A stretch of 17,532 bases of DNA from NCBI GenBank assembly GCA_945861125.1, contig CAMASZ010000008.1, positions 1-17,532 of the forward strand, written 5' to 3'. The DNA is from Rickettsia typhi (lineage in GTDB: Bacteria > Pseudomonadota > Alphaproteobacteria > Rickettsiales > UBA1997). Positions within the stretch are counted from its first letter, which is position 1. Each line of letters starts with the position of its first letter. The notes below the pieces were generated by a model that did no database searches, had not been told where the DNA came from, and worked only from the letters and a program-made list of their open reading frames with translations. This document shows, in pieces, positions 1 to 7,008 of this stretch. Position numbers and translations under genes: made by a program.

Positions 1-1812
1 GCCCACGTTGACCACGGTAAAACAACTCTAATTGATGCAATGCTTCACCAAAGCGGAACCTTTAGATCAAATCAACAAGTTGAAACCCGAGTAATGGATT
101 CAAACGATCTTGAAAAAGAACGAGGTATAACTATACTTGCAAAATGCACTTCGTTAATGTGGAAAAACCAAAAAATTAATGTTATAGACACTCCGGGACA
201 CGCTGATTTTGGTGGAGAAGTAGAAAGAGTTCTATCTATGGCTGATAGCACTTTACTTTTAGTTGACTCCGCAGAAGGGGTTATGCCGCAAACAAAATTT
301 GTACTTTCTAAAGCCCTAGCTCTTGGTCTTCGCCCTATTGTAATTATTAACAAAATTGATCGCCAAGACGCTCGCCCTGATGATGTTTTAAATGAAATTT
401 TTGACTTATTCGTCTCTTTAAATGCTAATGAACAGCAACTAGATTTTCCAGTATTATATGCAGTAGGTCGCGATGGTTGGTGCGTTCGTGATATGGATAA
501 AGATCAGCGCAAAGATTTATCGCCTTTATTTGACTTAATTTTAGAACATGTAACTCCACCAAATTTTGATAGCAATGCTCCATTCTCAATGCTTGCAACC
601 CTACTTGATCATAGCCCATACTTCGGAAGAATGCTCACCGGAAGAATTTATTCAGGTAGAGCAAAAAATTTGATGAATTTTAAAGCAATAAATTTAAATG
701 CAGAAGTGGTTGAGCAAGGCCGCTTAACCAAACTACATGTCTTTAGAGGTGTTGAAAAAATTCCTGTTGAAGAAGCGGAAGCTGGAGATATTGTTTCTAT
801 TGCTGGATTAGAAAAAGCTTCAGTTTCAGATACTTTATGCGATGTAACAGTTATACAGCCAATAAAATCAACTCCAATTGATCCTCCCACTATGGCAATT
901 ACAATTGGGGTTAATGATTCTCCCCTCGCTGGAACCGAGGGTAGCAAAGTAACATCAAGAATGATAAGAGATCGCTTATTCGCAGAAGCCGAAACTAATG
1001 TAGCAATTAAAGTTAAAGAATCCGACGCCAGAGATGCCTTTGAAGTTGGTGGTCGAGGAGAGCTTCAGCTTGGAGTATTAATCGAAAATATGCGTCGCGA
1101 AGGCTTTGAACTTTCAGTTTCTCGTCCTCGAGTCTTATTTAAAAAAGGTGAGGGTGAAGAAATTCTTGAACCAATTGAAGAAGTTGTTGTAGATGTTGAC
1201 GATAATTTCACTGGCGTAGTTGTTGAAAAACTATCATCGCGCAAGGGCGAAATGATTGAAATGAAACCATCTTCTGGCGGTAAAACCAGACTAGTTTTTT
1301 ATGTACCTTCTCGAGGATTAATAGGCTATCAAAGCGAGTTTTTAACCGATACCAAAGGTACTGGAGTTCTAAACCGCATCTTCCACAATTACGCTTCATA
1401 TAAAGGTGAAATGATTAGCAAAAAAAATGGCGCCTTAATTGCCACTGAACCAGGAGAAGCTGTGGCTTACGCTCTATGGAACTTGCAAGATCGTGGTATA
1501 ATGTTTATTAAGCCTCAACAAAAAGTATATTCTGGAATGATAATTGGTGAAAACTCTAAACAAGGAGATTTAGAGGTTAATGTTTTAAAGGGCAAACAAC
1601 TTACCAATATTAGAGCCGCAGGATCAGATGAGGCAATAAGATTAACTCCTCCTCGAGATTTAACGCTTGAAGACATGATAACTTATGTTGGCGATGATGA
1701 ATTGGTTGAAGTAACGCCCAAATCACTGCGCTTACGCAAAAAGTTACTCGATAGCAATGACCGTAAAAGAATGAGTAGAAGCAAGGAAGCTAGATTTGAT
1801 TTTGTTAATTAA
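1..1812 (+). CDS. typA: Ribosome-associated translational GTPase TypA/BipA (5' end outside window)
   Basis: The reading frame is open from base 1, so the start codon lies upstream; only about 10-15 residues should be missing from a family of about 605-610 residues. The first codons read AHVDHGKTT, the P-loop (G1). They are followed by the switch I segment ERGITI, G3 DTPGHADF and G4 NKID, all of the elongation-factor GTPase type. The rest fits the TypA order: domain II beta-barrel, EF-G-like domains III and V (GGRGELQLGVLIENMRREG is the family hallmark), and a C-terminal domain ending in a basic tail. TypA binds 70S ribosomes at the EF-G site and helps ribosome assembly and stress or cold adaptation. 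No gene lies within 150 bp downstream on this strand. The spacer to the tRNA holds only an imperfect weak hairpin (TTTCT...AGAAA, about 1910-1938). Identification is firm. Confidence 0.97.
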   Translation, partial: AHVDHGKTTLIDAMLHQSGTFRSNQQVETRVMDSNDLEKERGITILAKCTSLMWKNQKINVIDTPGHADFGGEVERVLSMADSTLLLVDSAEGVMPQTKFVLSKALALGLRPIVIINKIDRQDARPDDVLNEIFDLFVSLNANEQQLDFPVLYAVGRDGWCVRDMDKDQRKDLSPLFDLILEHVTPPNFDSNAPFSMLATLLDHSPYFGRMLTGRIYSGRAKNLMNFKAINLNAEVVEQGRLTKLHVFRGVEKIPVEEAEAGDIVSIAGLEKASVSDTLCDVTVIQPIKSTPIDPPTMAITIGVNDSPLAGTEGSKVTSRMIRDRLFAEAETNVAIKVKESDARDAFEVGGRGELQLGVLIENMRREGFELSVSRPRVLFKKGEGEEILEPIEEVVVDVDDNFTGVVVEKLSSRKGEMIEMKPSSGGKTRLVFYVPSRGLIGYQSEFLTDTKGTGVLNRIFHNYASYKGEMISKKNGALIATEPGEAVAYALWNLQDRGIMFIKPQQKVYSGMIIGENSKQGDLEVNVLKGKQLTNIRAAGSDEAIRLTPPRDLTLEDMITYVGDDELVEVTPKSLRLRKKLLDSNDRKRMSRSKEARFDFVN

Positions 1813-1962
1813 GTCAAATTTTATTTATCAAACCTTTTTAATTTTATAAAAGAACTGAATTTTTGCCTATAGAGCAATTTAGTCTTTGCAAACCTGCTTT
1901 TACAAACAATTTCTAAGCATTTTTTTAAAGCAAGAAATATTATTATATAGTACAAAAGTGTT

Positions 1963-2037
1963 TGGAGGCCAGGGCCGGAATCGAACCGGCGTATAGAAGC
2001 TTTGCAGGCTCCTGCATTACCACTTTGCTACCTAGCC
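1963..2037 (-). tRNA. tRNA-Cys (anticodon GCA), CCA encoded
   Basis: On the minus strand the RNA begins GGCUAGG, which pairs with CCUGGCC at the 3' end (one G-U). The discriminator is U73, a cysteine identity base, followed by a genomically encoded CCA (plus-strand TGG at 1963-1965). The anticodon arm is GGAGC-CUGCAAA-GCUUC with anticodon GCA. The T arm is GCCGG-UUCGAUU-CCGGC. The D arm and its loop follow the usual tRNA-Cys pattern. All four stems pair by eye, giving 75 nt including CCA. It lies alone between typA and pgi, on the opposite strand to both. Confidence 0.97.
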
Positions 2038-2063
2038 AAAAAATAATAAAGTTACTAATCTCA

Positions 2064-2091
2064 ATTATAAGCACTAATTTCATTTTTACAA
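2064..2091 (-). promoter_or_regulatory. Likely sigma-70-type promoter of tRNA-Cys
   Basis: On the minus strand a TTGTAA (-35-like, 4 of 6 consensus bases, at 2091-2086) is separated by 16 nt from a perfect TATAAT (2069-2064). The -10 box ends 26 nt before the first base of the mature tRNA, leaving room for a short 5' leader. In such AT-rich DNA a TATAAT alone means little. The paired -35 and its placement upstream of an isolated tRNA make this the best promoter call in the window. Confidence 0.55.
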
Positions 2092-2207
2092 ATATTAAAA
2101 AAATCAATAATAATACTGTTATAAATCAACTTTTTTGTTGAAATTTTCACAATTCTAAAATTTTTGAAACTCTTTTAAACCTAGATAGGCTTACCTTTCA
2201 AAAATTC

Positions 2208-2213
2208 TATAAT
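2208..2213 (+). promoter_or_regulatory. Possible -10 box of the pgi-dsbB operon
   Basis: A perfect TATAAT lies 52 nt upstream of the pgi start codon. No convincing -35 is present at 16-18 nt spacing (the hexamer there is ATAGGC). The rest of the 228-bp spacer between the tRNA and pgi holds only a small hairpin (TCAAC-TTTTTT-GTTGA, 2126-2141) and AT-rich sequence. Confidence 0.25.
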
Positions 2214-2250
2214 CACAAAAATTTTTTAAAAAACTTGATTTGTAGCAGTG

Positions 2251-2269
2251 TCATAAAAAAATTTTATGA
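2251..2269 (+). promoter_or_regulatory. Hairpin enclosing the pgi start codon
   Basis: TCATAAAA and TTTTATGA form an 8-bp perfect inverted repeat with a 3-nt loop (AAA). The pgi ATG at 2266-2268 is inside the right arm. No Shine-Dalgarno precedes it. The stem is almost all A-U, so it would be weak. It may be chance in AT-rich DNA, or it may reduce initiation. Confidence 0.3.
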
Positions 2270-3504
2270 AAAAAAAATCAGATAATTTTTATCAACAAAA
2301 GTTTAAGAATATAAAGCAAGACCAAGATTTGAAAGAATTGCTAACGATATCTTTAAAATCAAGCAAAAAACTAATTGAAGAAATTAATAATAAAAAGATT
2401 TTAGCTATCGATATTGTTAACAACACAGATGATTTAAAAATTATCAATAATTATTCAAAACAAATTTCAAAATACAAAAAACTACTAGTTTTAGGTGTGG
2501 GTGGCTCTTCACTGGGAGCCAAAACAATTTGCGCCTTAAAAAACCAAAAAAAAATTGATTTTATTGAATCAATCGATCCAAATACCATTATTAATCAACT
2601 ATCATTAATTGATTACAAAAAAACTTTCTTTTTAGTTGTTAGTAAATCAGGAGAAACAGTAGAAACAATCTGTCAAACACTCGTAATTTTAGAGGAAATT
2701 AAAAAAAGAAAAATTAAAAATTTTTCACAGCAATTTTTATTTATTACTGAATCAGTAGAAAATTCTTTAGCAAAAATAGCCTTAAAAATAAAAGCAAAAA
2801 TAGAATTTTGTTCAGCAAAAATTAGTGGTAGATACTCCTGTTTCTCAATAATAGGTTTATTACCAGCCGAAGTAATTGGGGTCAATATCAAAAAAATTCG
2901 TAGTGGTGCAAAAAAAATTTTGGATAATTTTTTGTTAAATCCAAATGAAGTTGCTTTATCAACGGCAATACATCTCAATTTATATGAAAAAGGCTTTAAG
3001 AATAATGTAATCATACCCTATATTGATGTTTTAAAAAACTACAATAAGTGGTATCGCCAATTATGGGCAGAATCTTTGGGGAAAAATTCTTTTGGCTCAA
3101 CGCCAATAAACTCAATGGGCACCGTAGATCAACATAGTCAACTTCAATTATACTTAGAGGGGGTTCGTGATAAGTTTTTTACCTTCATTATTTTAAATAA
3201 ACAAAATCAAGATCTAAAAATAAAGGATTTGAATAATATCAAAACTTTGTTTGGCAACAAAAAATTATCAGAAATAATTAAAATTGAACATAATTCAACG
3301 ATTGAAACTTTAGATCAAAAAAAAATACCACTAAGAATTATTGAATTATCGAAAATTGATGAAGAGGTTTTGGGTGGTTTAATGATGCAAATGTTTTTAG
3401 AAACAATAATTACAGCTTATTGCAAAAATATAAACCCATTTGATCAACCTGCAGTTGAATTTCGTAAAGATTTGGCAAAAAAATTATTAAATAAAAATGA
3501 TTAA
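2266..3504 (+). CDS. pgi: Glucose-6-phosphate isomerase, short bacterial form
   Basis: This enzyme interconverts glucose-6-phosphate and fructose-6-phosphate in the cytosol. The 412-residue product has the two SIS-fold signatures of the family: GVGGSSLGAKT (about 77-87), which binds phosphate, and SKSGET (126-131). It also has GRYS (188-191), QLWAES with the expected catalytic Glu269, GTVDQHSQ (285-292), and the C-terminal signature PFDQPAVEFRK (391-401) with the catalytic-type Lys401. The length matches the short Firmicutes-like isomerases (about 410-450), not the 550-residue E. coli/eukaryote form. Base composition is very AT-rich and lysine-rich, like neighbouring dsbB. It overlaps dsbB by 8 bp, so the two are probably co-transcribed. 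Classical Rickettsia lack this glycolytic step, so its presence argues for a metabolically richer lineage or acquisition. Confidence 0.93.
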   Translation: MKKKSDNFYQQKFKNIKQDQDLKELLTISLKSSKKLIEEINNKKILAIDIVNNTDDLKIINNYSKQISKYKKLLVLGVGGSSLGAKTICALKNQKKIDFIESIDPNTIINQLSLIDYKKTFFLVVSKSGETVETICQTLVILEEIKKRKIKNFSQQFLFITESVENSLAKIALKIKAKIEFCSAKISGRYSCFSIIGLLPAEVIGVNIKKIRSGAKKILDNFLLNPNEVALSTAIHLNLYEKGFKNNVIIPYIDVLKNYNKWYRQLWAESLGKNSFGSTPINSMGTVDQHSQLQLYLEGVRDKFFTFIILNKQNQDLKIKDLNNIKTLFGNKKLSEIIKIEHNSTIETLDQKKIPLRIIELSKIDEEVLGGLMMQMFLETIITAYCKNINPFDQPAVEFRKDLAKKLLNKND

Positions 3505-3994
3505 AAATTTTATTTCTCAAAATAAGATAATATTTTTCTTGCTAACCGCTAGTTTTTTTGCCTTATCTTTAGCATATATATCGCAATATGTTTTTGGCTT
3601 TGAACCTTGTATATTATGTCTTTATCAACGAATACCTTTTTTTACTATATTTTTTTTATCACTAATTATTTTATTTTTAAAACAAAAAAAAATTTATAAA
3701 TTTTACATATTATTGTCGTTACTAGCTTTGCTAATAAATATATTATTAGCTTTTTATCATTCTGGAGTAGAGAGAAAATTTTTTACCGGCCCTTCAAATT
3801 GCTCCTCAAACAATCTTAACAATGTCGAAAGTTTAGAAGAATTAGAAAAAATTATTTTAAAAACAAAAGCAGTTAGATGTGACGAGCCACAGTTTTACTT
3901 TTTAAAGCTAAGTATGACAAATTGGAATTTTCTTTACTGTATAATAATTTTTACTGTAGTATTAAAATCATTTTTAGCCAAAAAGATAAAGTAA
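3497..3994 (+). CDS. dsbB: Disulfide bond formation protein DsbB
   Basis: DsbB is the inner-membrane quinone reductase that reoxidises periplasmic DsbA-type thiol oxidases. The 165-residue product has four hydrophobic segments (about 9-34, 44-63, 68-88 and 140-160). The first periplasmic loop carries the redox pair Cys38-Cys41 in EPCILCLYQRIPFF, a hallmark. The second pair is Cys102 and Cys128, spaced 26 residues apart in the second periplasmic loop. The start ATG lies inside the last codons of pgi (8-bp overlap) with no Shine-Dalgarno, which suggests translational coupling. The last codons (LAKKIK and stop, from about 3970) coincide with a sequence repeated downstream at 4306-4328, so the C-terminus may have been rewritten by repeat insertion. 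A plausible client in this window is the cysteine-rich VirB6. Confidence 0.94.
   Translation: MIKNFISQNKIIFFLLTASFFALSLAYISQYVFGFEPCILCLYQRIPFFTIFFLSLIILFLKQKKIYKFYILLSLLALLINILLAFYHSGVERKFFTGPSNCSSNNLNNVESLEELEKIILKTKAVRCDEPQFYFLKLSMTNWNFLYCIIIFTVVLKSFLAKKIK
3970..3992 (+). repeat. Repeat fragment forming the 3' end of dsbB
   Basis: These 23 bases match 4306-4328, inside the second repeat unit, at 22 of 23 positions (ATTTTTAGCCAAAAA, then ATAAAGT). The fragment encodes the last residues of DsbB. A weaker echo (AGTCGAAAAGATAAAGT) lies at about 4411-4427, after the second unit. Confidence 0.6.
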
Positions 3995-3998
3995 AATT

Positions 3999-4168
3999 AT
4001 ACCAATTATCATTTTAAAATAAACATTCTTCACAAAAATTTTTAGATAAAAAAGTTAAAAAAAATGCTATATACCCATACAACATAAGGCTTTTTAGCTT
4101 TTTTAGCAAAAATTTTAAAGAAGATGTTTATAAAATTTTTTAGTATAATTTAAAATTATAATTGGTAT
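3999..4168. repeat. MITE-like repeat unit 1, bounded by inverted repeats
   Basis: The unit starts ATACCAATTAT (3999-4009) and ends with the exact reverse complement ATAATTGGTAT (4158-4168), an 11-bp perfect terminal inverted repeat around about 170 bp. The interior holds a motif AAGGCTTTTTAG...TTTTTTAGCAAAAATTT (about 4086-4115), a diverged copy of the motif in unit 2. The first 50 bases also align with the start of unit 2 (ATACCAA, CAT, AAATAAA, then ATTTTT). No open reading frame of useful length is present. It abuts unit 2 with one base between the core ends (TTGGTAT-T-ATACCAA). Confidence 0.6.
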
Positions 4169-4378
4169 TATACCAAATCCCATCTTTAAATAAAATTATA
4201 ACAAAATATTTTTGCCAGTACTGCCCTAGGGCAACGACACGATTTTTGTGATAAAAATCTTTAAAAAATGAAGCTGTATATCCATATAGCTGAGGCTTTT
4301 TAGAGATTTTTAGCCAAAAATATAAAGTTAGAATTTTAATTTTTTTTAAAACTTTTAAAGATGGGATTTGGTATTATA
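4166..4378. repeat. MITE-like repeat unit 2, bounded by 25-bp inverted repeats
   Basis: Left arm 4166-4190 and right arm 4354-4378 are reverse complements at 24 of 25 positions. The 21-bp perfect core is ATACCAAATCCC followed by ATCTTTAAA. The interior holds a 12-bp perfect palindrome TGCCCTAGGGCA (4222-4233), the only GC-rich spot in the spacer. It also holds a near-palindrome AGCTGTATATCCATATAGCT (4272-4291) and the family motif GGCTTTTTAGAGATTTTTAGCC (4294-4315). No protein-coding frame is evident. Being between convergent genes (dsbB and mrdA), the arms could also act as a two-way transcript end. Confidence 0.7.
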
Positions 4379-4407
4379 TTTATATGACTCAAATATCTTT
4401 AAATATT

Positions 4408-4428
4408 TCTAGTCGAAAAGATAAAGTG
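4408..4428 (+). repeat. Degenerate repeat tail after unit 2
   Basis: TCTAGTCGAAAAGATAAAGTGC resembles the tail TTAGCCAAAAAGATAAAGTA at the end of dsbB. The two fragments flank the tandem pair of repeat units. The match is short and may be chance in AT-rich sequence. Confidence 0.3.
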
Positions 4429-4472
4429 CAAAGTGAAATTTTCAGCAGTGCTATTATTTAGTTTAACTATAA

Positions 4473-6266
4473 TTAAATTCCCTGAACTTTCATAATAATG
4501 TCTTTAGCTATTGGCGCTGCCGATCCTGATCCGCTTTTACCATGCTCAACAATAACAGAGATAGCATATTTAGGATTGTGAGAAGGAGCATAGCCAACAA
4601 AGATAGCGTGATTTGCATGGCTTTTAATTTCATTTTCACTCATTTCTTTTTCCCTTTTTGATATAACTTGCGAAGTTCCTGTTTTACCAGACATTTCAAA
4701 GCCTTTGACATAGATTTTTTTGCCATAAGCAGTTCCACCCGGCTCATTAACAACCCTTCTCATTCCTTCTCTTATAAGATTTAAATATTCTTCTTTGATC
4801 AATGGCTCATTTTTTAATTCATCAAACTGTTTGAAAATATTTTGATTTTTTGCTAGATAAGGCTTTATAGGAACTCCACCATTTGCAATTCTTGCCACAA
4901 TAACCGCCATTTGCAATGGAGTTGCCAACAAATTTCCTTGACCAATTGCCATATTCATGGTATCACCTTTAAACCAAGGCTGTTTAAAAAATTTCTCTTT
5001 CCAACCTTCAGATGGCACCAGACCTGATTTTGAACCATGTAGACTTATATCAAATTTCTCTCCATAACCAAATCTTTTTGCCATATCAATAATCTTTTCA
5101 TGACCAATTTGATTAGCTAAATTATAAAAATAAACATTGCATGAGTGCATTATTGCGTTAACCAAATCTAAAGATCCGTGACCTTTTTCTTCCCAACAAT
5201 GAAATGGTCTTTTTCCTAAAAAATATTTACCATTACAATTAAATTTTGTAGCTGGATTAAAATTATTTTCTAATGCAGCCATAGCAACAATTAATTTAAA
5301 TGTTGAGCCTGGAGGATATAGTGCACTAATTGGCTTATTGCTAAGTGGCTTTCTAGCATCTTCATTTAATTCTTTCCAATATTCTTTAGATATTCCTTCA
5401 ACAAAATTGTTGGGATCGAAGGTTGGAGAAGAGGCGTAGGCAAGAATTTCTCCTGTTTTAACATCAAGAACAACAACTGATGCCACGTCGTTTTTTATTC
5501 TTTCAGTCACAAATTTTTGTAACTTAAAATCAATAGATAAATTAACGCGAGAACCTTCGTTATATGGTTTTATCGACAAAGTTCGCAGTGGAGTTTCATG
5601 AACATTAACTTCAACATATTTAACTCCATACTTACCTCTCAAAGCTTCATCAAAACTTTTTTCAATCCCAAATTTACCAATTCGAAAATCTGGATGCATA
5701 AAAAGATTTTGCTCATTATCATCGATTTCTTTTTCAGAAGGCAAAGAAACATATCCAAGAAAATGAGCAGTTTCATTTGGATATGGATATTTTCTTATAA
5801 TTCCACTTTCAATTGACAAACCTTGTAATATATGAGCATTACTTTCGATACGAGATAAATCATCCCAGCCCAAATTATCAATTAATGATATAACGCTTTT
5901 GCGACGAGCATTTTTGATTTTACTTAAAAATATTTCTTTTGCAGAATCATTTAACTCGAGAATTTTGACTAGCTTATTAATCAAATCTTCAATATTAATT
6001 TTCTTGTGAAGATATAGTATTAACCTAAAATTAGAATCGTTTTTAGTTAAAGCAAAACCGTAGCGATCATAAATTATTCCGCGAGGAGATGGTGTAATTA
6101 TTGGCTTTATTCTATTGCTATCAGATTGAATCTTATATTCTTCATGTTTCCACAATTGTAAATAACTTAAGCGCAACAATAAAGCGCTTGCCAACGCAGA
6201 TTGACCAGCTCCAAGAATTAAGGTGCGCCTATTAAATACTTTATTTTTGCGTATATCACGCAGCAC
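4473..6266 (-). CDS. mrdA: Penicillin-binding protein 2, elongasome transpeptidase
   Basis: PBP2 cross-links peptidoglycan during rod-type growth, working in the periplasm with RodA and the MreBCD complex. The 597-residue product starts with a basic cytosolic tail and one membrane anchor (about 14-34). A PBP dimerisation domain follows (about 55-230; PRGIIYDRYG at 61-70 is its conserved entry), then the transpeptidase domain. Catalytic motifs are all intact: STFK with nucleophile Ser321, SCN (375-377) as the SxN motif, and KTG (528-530). Length is normal (about 600-630). The start is GTG, chosen because a strong GGAGGAG lies 5 nt upstream and the N-terminus fits the family. It begins 2 nt after the mreD stop, and mreD-mrdA is the usual order. 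Its presence implies that the cell makes some peptidoglycan. Confidence 0.96.
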   Translation of the reverse strand: MLRDIRKNKVFNRRTLILGAGQSALASALLLRLSYLQLWKHEEYKIQSDSNRIKPIITPSPRGIIYDRYGFALTKNDSNFRLILYLHKKINIEDLINKLVKILELNDSAKEIFLSKIKNARRKSVISLIDNLGWDDLSRIESNAHILQGLSIESGIIRKYPYPNETAHFLGYVSLPSEKEIDDNEQNLFMHPDFRIGKFGIEKSFDEALRGKYGVKYVEVNVHETPLRTLSIKPYNEGSRVNLSIDFKLQKFVTERIKNDVASVVVLDVKTGEILAYASSPTFDPNNFVEGISKEYWKELNEDARKPLSNKPISALYPPGSTFKLIVAMAALENNFNPATKFNCNGKYFLGKRPFHCWEEKGHGSLDLVNAIMHSCNVYFYNLANQIGHEKIIDMAKRFGYGEKFDISLHGSKSGLVPSEGWKEKFFKQPWFKGDTMNMAIGQGNLLATPLQMAVIVARIANGGVPIKPYLAKNQNIFKQFDELKNEPLIKEEYLNLIREGMRRVVNEPGGTAYGKKIYVKGFEMSGKTGTSQVISKREKEMSENEIKSHANHAIFVGYAPSHNPKYAISVIVEHGKSGSGSAAPIAKDIIMKVQGI

Positions 6267-6268
6267 TT

Positions 6269-6766
6269 TTACTCCTCCAATAATTTTAGATTCAGATAAT
6301 CAAAAAATTTGTGTATAACCACATAAAAAAATATGGATAAAATAAATTGCATAAAGATGTTATTTATGGAATAAAATGAGCCATTAAACATTGATAACAA
6401 TAAGTATTTCAAAGCCAAAAATAATAAACAAAATAGTATAAATTGTTGCCATATTTGCTTGAAATTATCTTTAATTGGAACTTTGTTATTTATCACTTTA
6501 AAAATCTTGATCAAAATTATATAACACAGAGAAGTTAAGGTTATAGGATTACCACATAAAGCATCATTCCACATTCCCATTAAAAAAATAAATCCTATTC
6601 CAAAGAGACTTTTGTATATCCCAAAATAAAAAACCATCATCAAATCAAAGAGAGGAATTACATCTACCAAACCAGAAATCTTTATATTTGATAAATTAAG
6701 AACAACAAATATTATTGCTATAAAATAAAGAATTGGCAATTTTAGAAATGACTTTTTCACTAACAT
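6269..6766 (-). CDS. mreD: Rod shape-determining protein MreD
   Basis: MreD is a small integral membrane subunit of the elongasome, linking the MreB cytoskeleton and MreC to PBP2/RodA. The 165-residue product is almost entirely hydrophobic, with about five membrane segments (about 10-30, 36-52, 54-70, 75-90, then two near 105-122 and 130-152). It has the family-typical stretch with PLFDLMMVFYFGIY and GMWNDALCG. Identification rests on hydropathy, length, these motifs and its position directly before mrdA. The mreB and mreC genes that normally precede it are absent: the 376 bp upstream are non-coding. The ATG has no clear Shine-Dalgarno. Confidence 0.88.
   Translation of the reverse strand: MLVKKSFLKLPILYFIAIIFVVLNLSNIKISGLVDVIPLFDLMMVFYFGIYKSLFGIGFIFLMGMWNDALCGNPITLTSLCYIILIKIFKVINNKVPIKDNFKQIWQQFILFCLLFLALKYLLLSMFNGSFYSINNIFMQFILSIFFYVVIHKFFDYLNLKLLEE
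6272..6278 (-). promoter_or_regulatory. Shine-Dalgarno of mrdA embedded in the end of mreD
   Basis: Minus-strand GGAGGAG forms part of the last codons of mreD (TTG GAG GAG TAA) and stands 5 nt before the mrdA GTG. It is the strongest ribosome-binding site seen in the window, where most genes have none. It decides the GTG start and suggests translational coupling of the two genes. Confidence 0.75.
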
Positions 6767-6810
6767 AATACACTAAAAAACGCAAAATTTGTGTTTAAAT
6801 ATAGAAATAA

Positions 6811-7008
6811 TTAATCAAATAATCCCAACTTTAAATCAAACATAACAAAGTACTTTTAGGAAAAGATCTTAAAAAAGGATGGTATTTAGTTTTATGTAGT
6901 TGAAGCTTTTTAGAGATTTTTAGCCAAAAATATTTTGCTGATGTATCATTAATTTAGCAAAAATGATATAACAAATCTATTTTAAAACTTGAAAGAAAAT
7001 TTAAATCG
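6811..7008. repeat. Third, decayed copy of the MITE-like repeat
   Basis: This sequence aligns with unit 2 almost end to end. Positions 6815-6857 (TCAAATAATCCCAACTTTAAATC, then TAACAAAGTACTTTT) match 4173-4214. Positions 6901-6933 match 4291-4323 at 32 of 33 bases. TTTTAAAACTTGAAAGA near 6980-6996 matches the unit 2 right arm region. It lacks the GC-rich palindrome block (about 4213-4250), and its ends are no longer clear inverted repeats. It has acquired an internal TATCATT...AATGATA hairpin (6944-6968). It lies in the 376-bp spacer upstream of mreD; I see no gene there. Confidence 0.65.

Noticed and set aside
2673..3014. 113-codon minus-strand frame within pgi
   Set aside because: It is an antisense shadow of conserved pgi motifs, rich in residues expected from complementing poly-A/poly-T codons.
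4166..4378. Complete insertion sequence with transposase
   Set aside because: The interior is about 160 bp with no reading frame, too short for any transposase; only a non-autonomous element is possible.
3995..4472. CRISPR array in the repeat-rich spacer after dsbB
   Set aside because: The repeats are inverted, unequal in length and diverged, with no regular short direct repeats or uniform spacers, and no cas genes.
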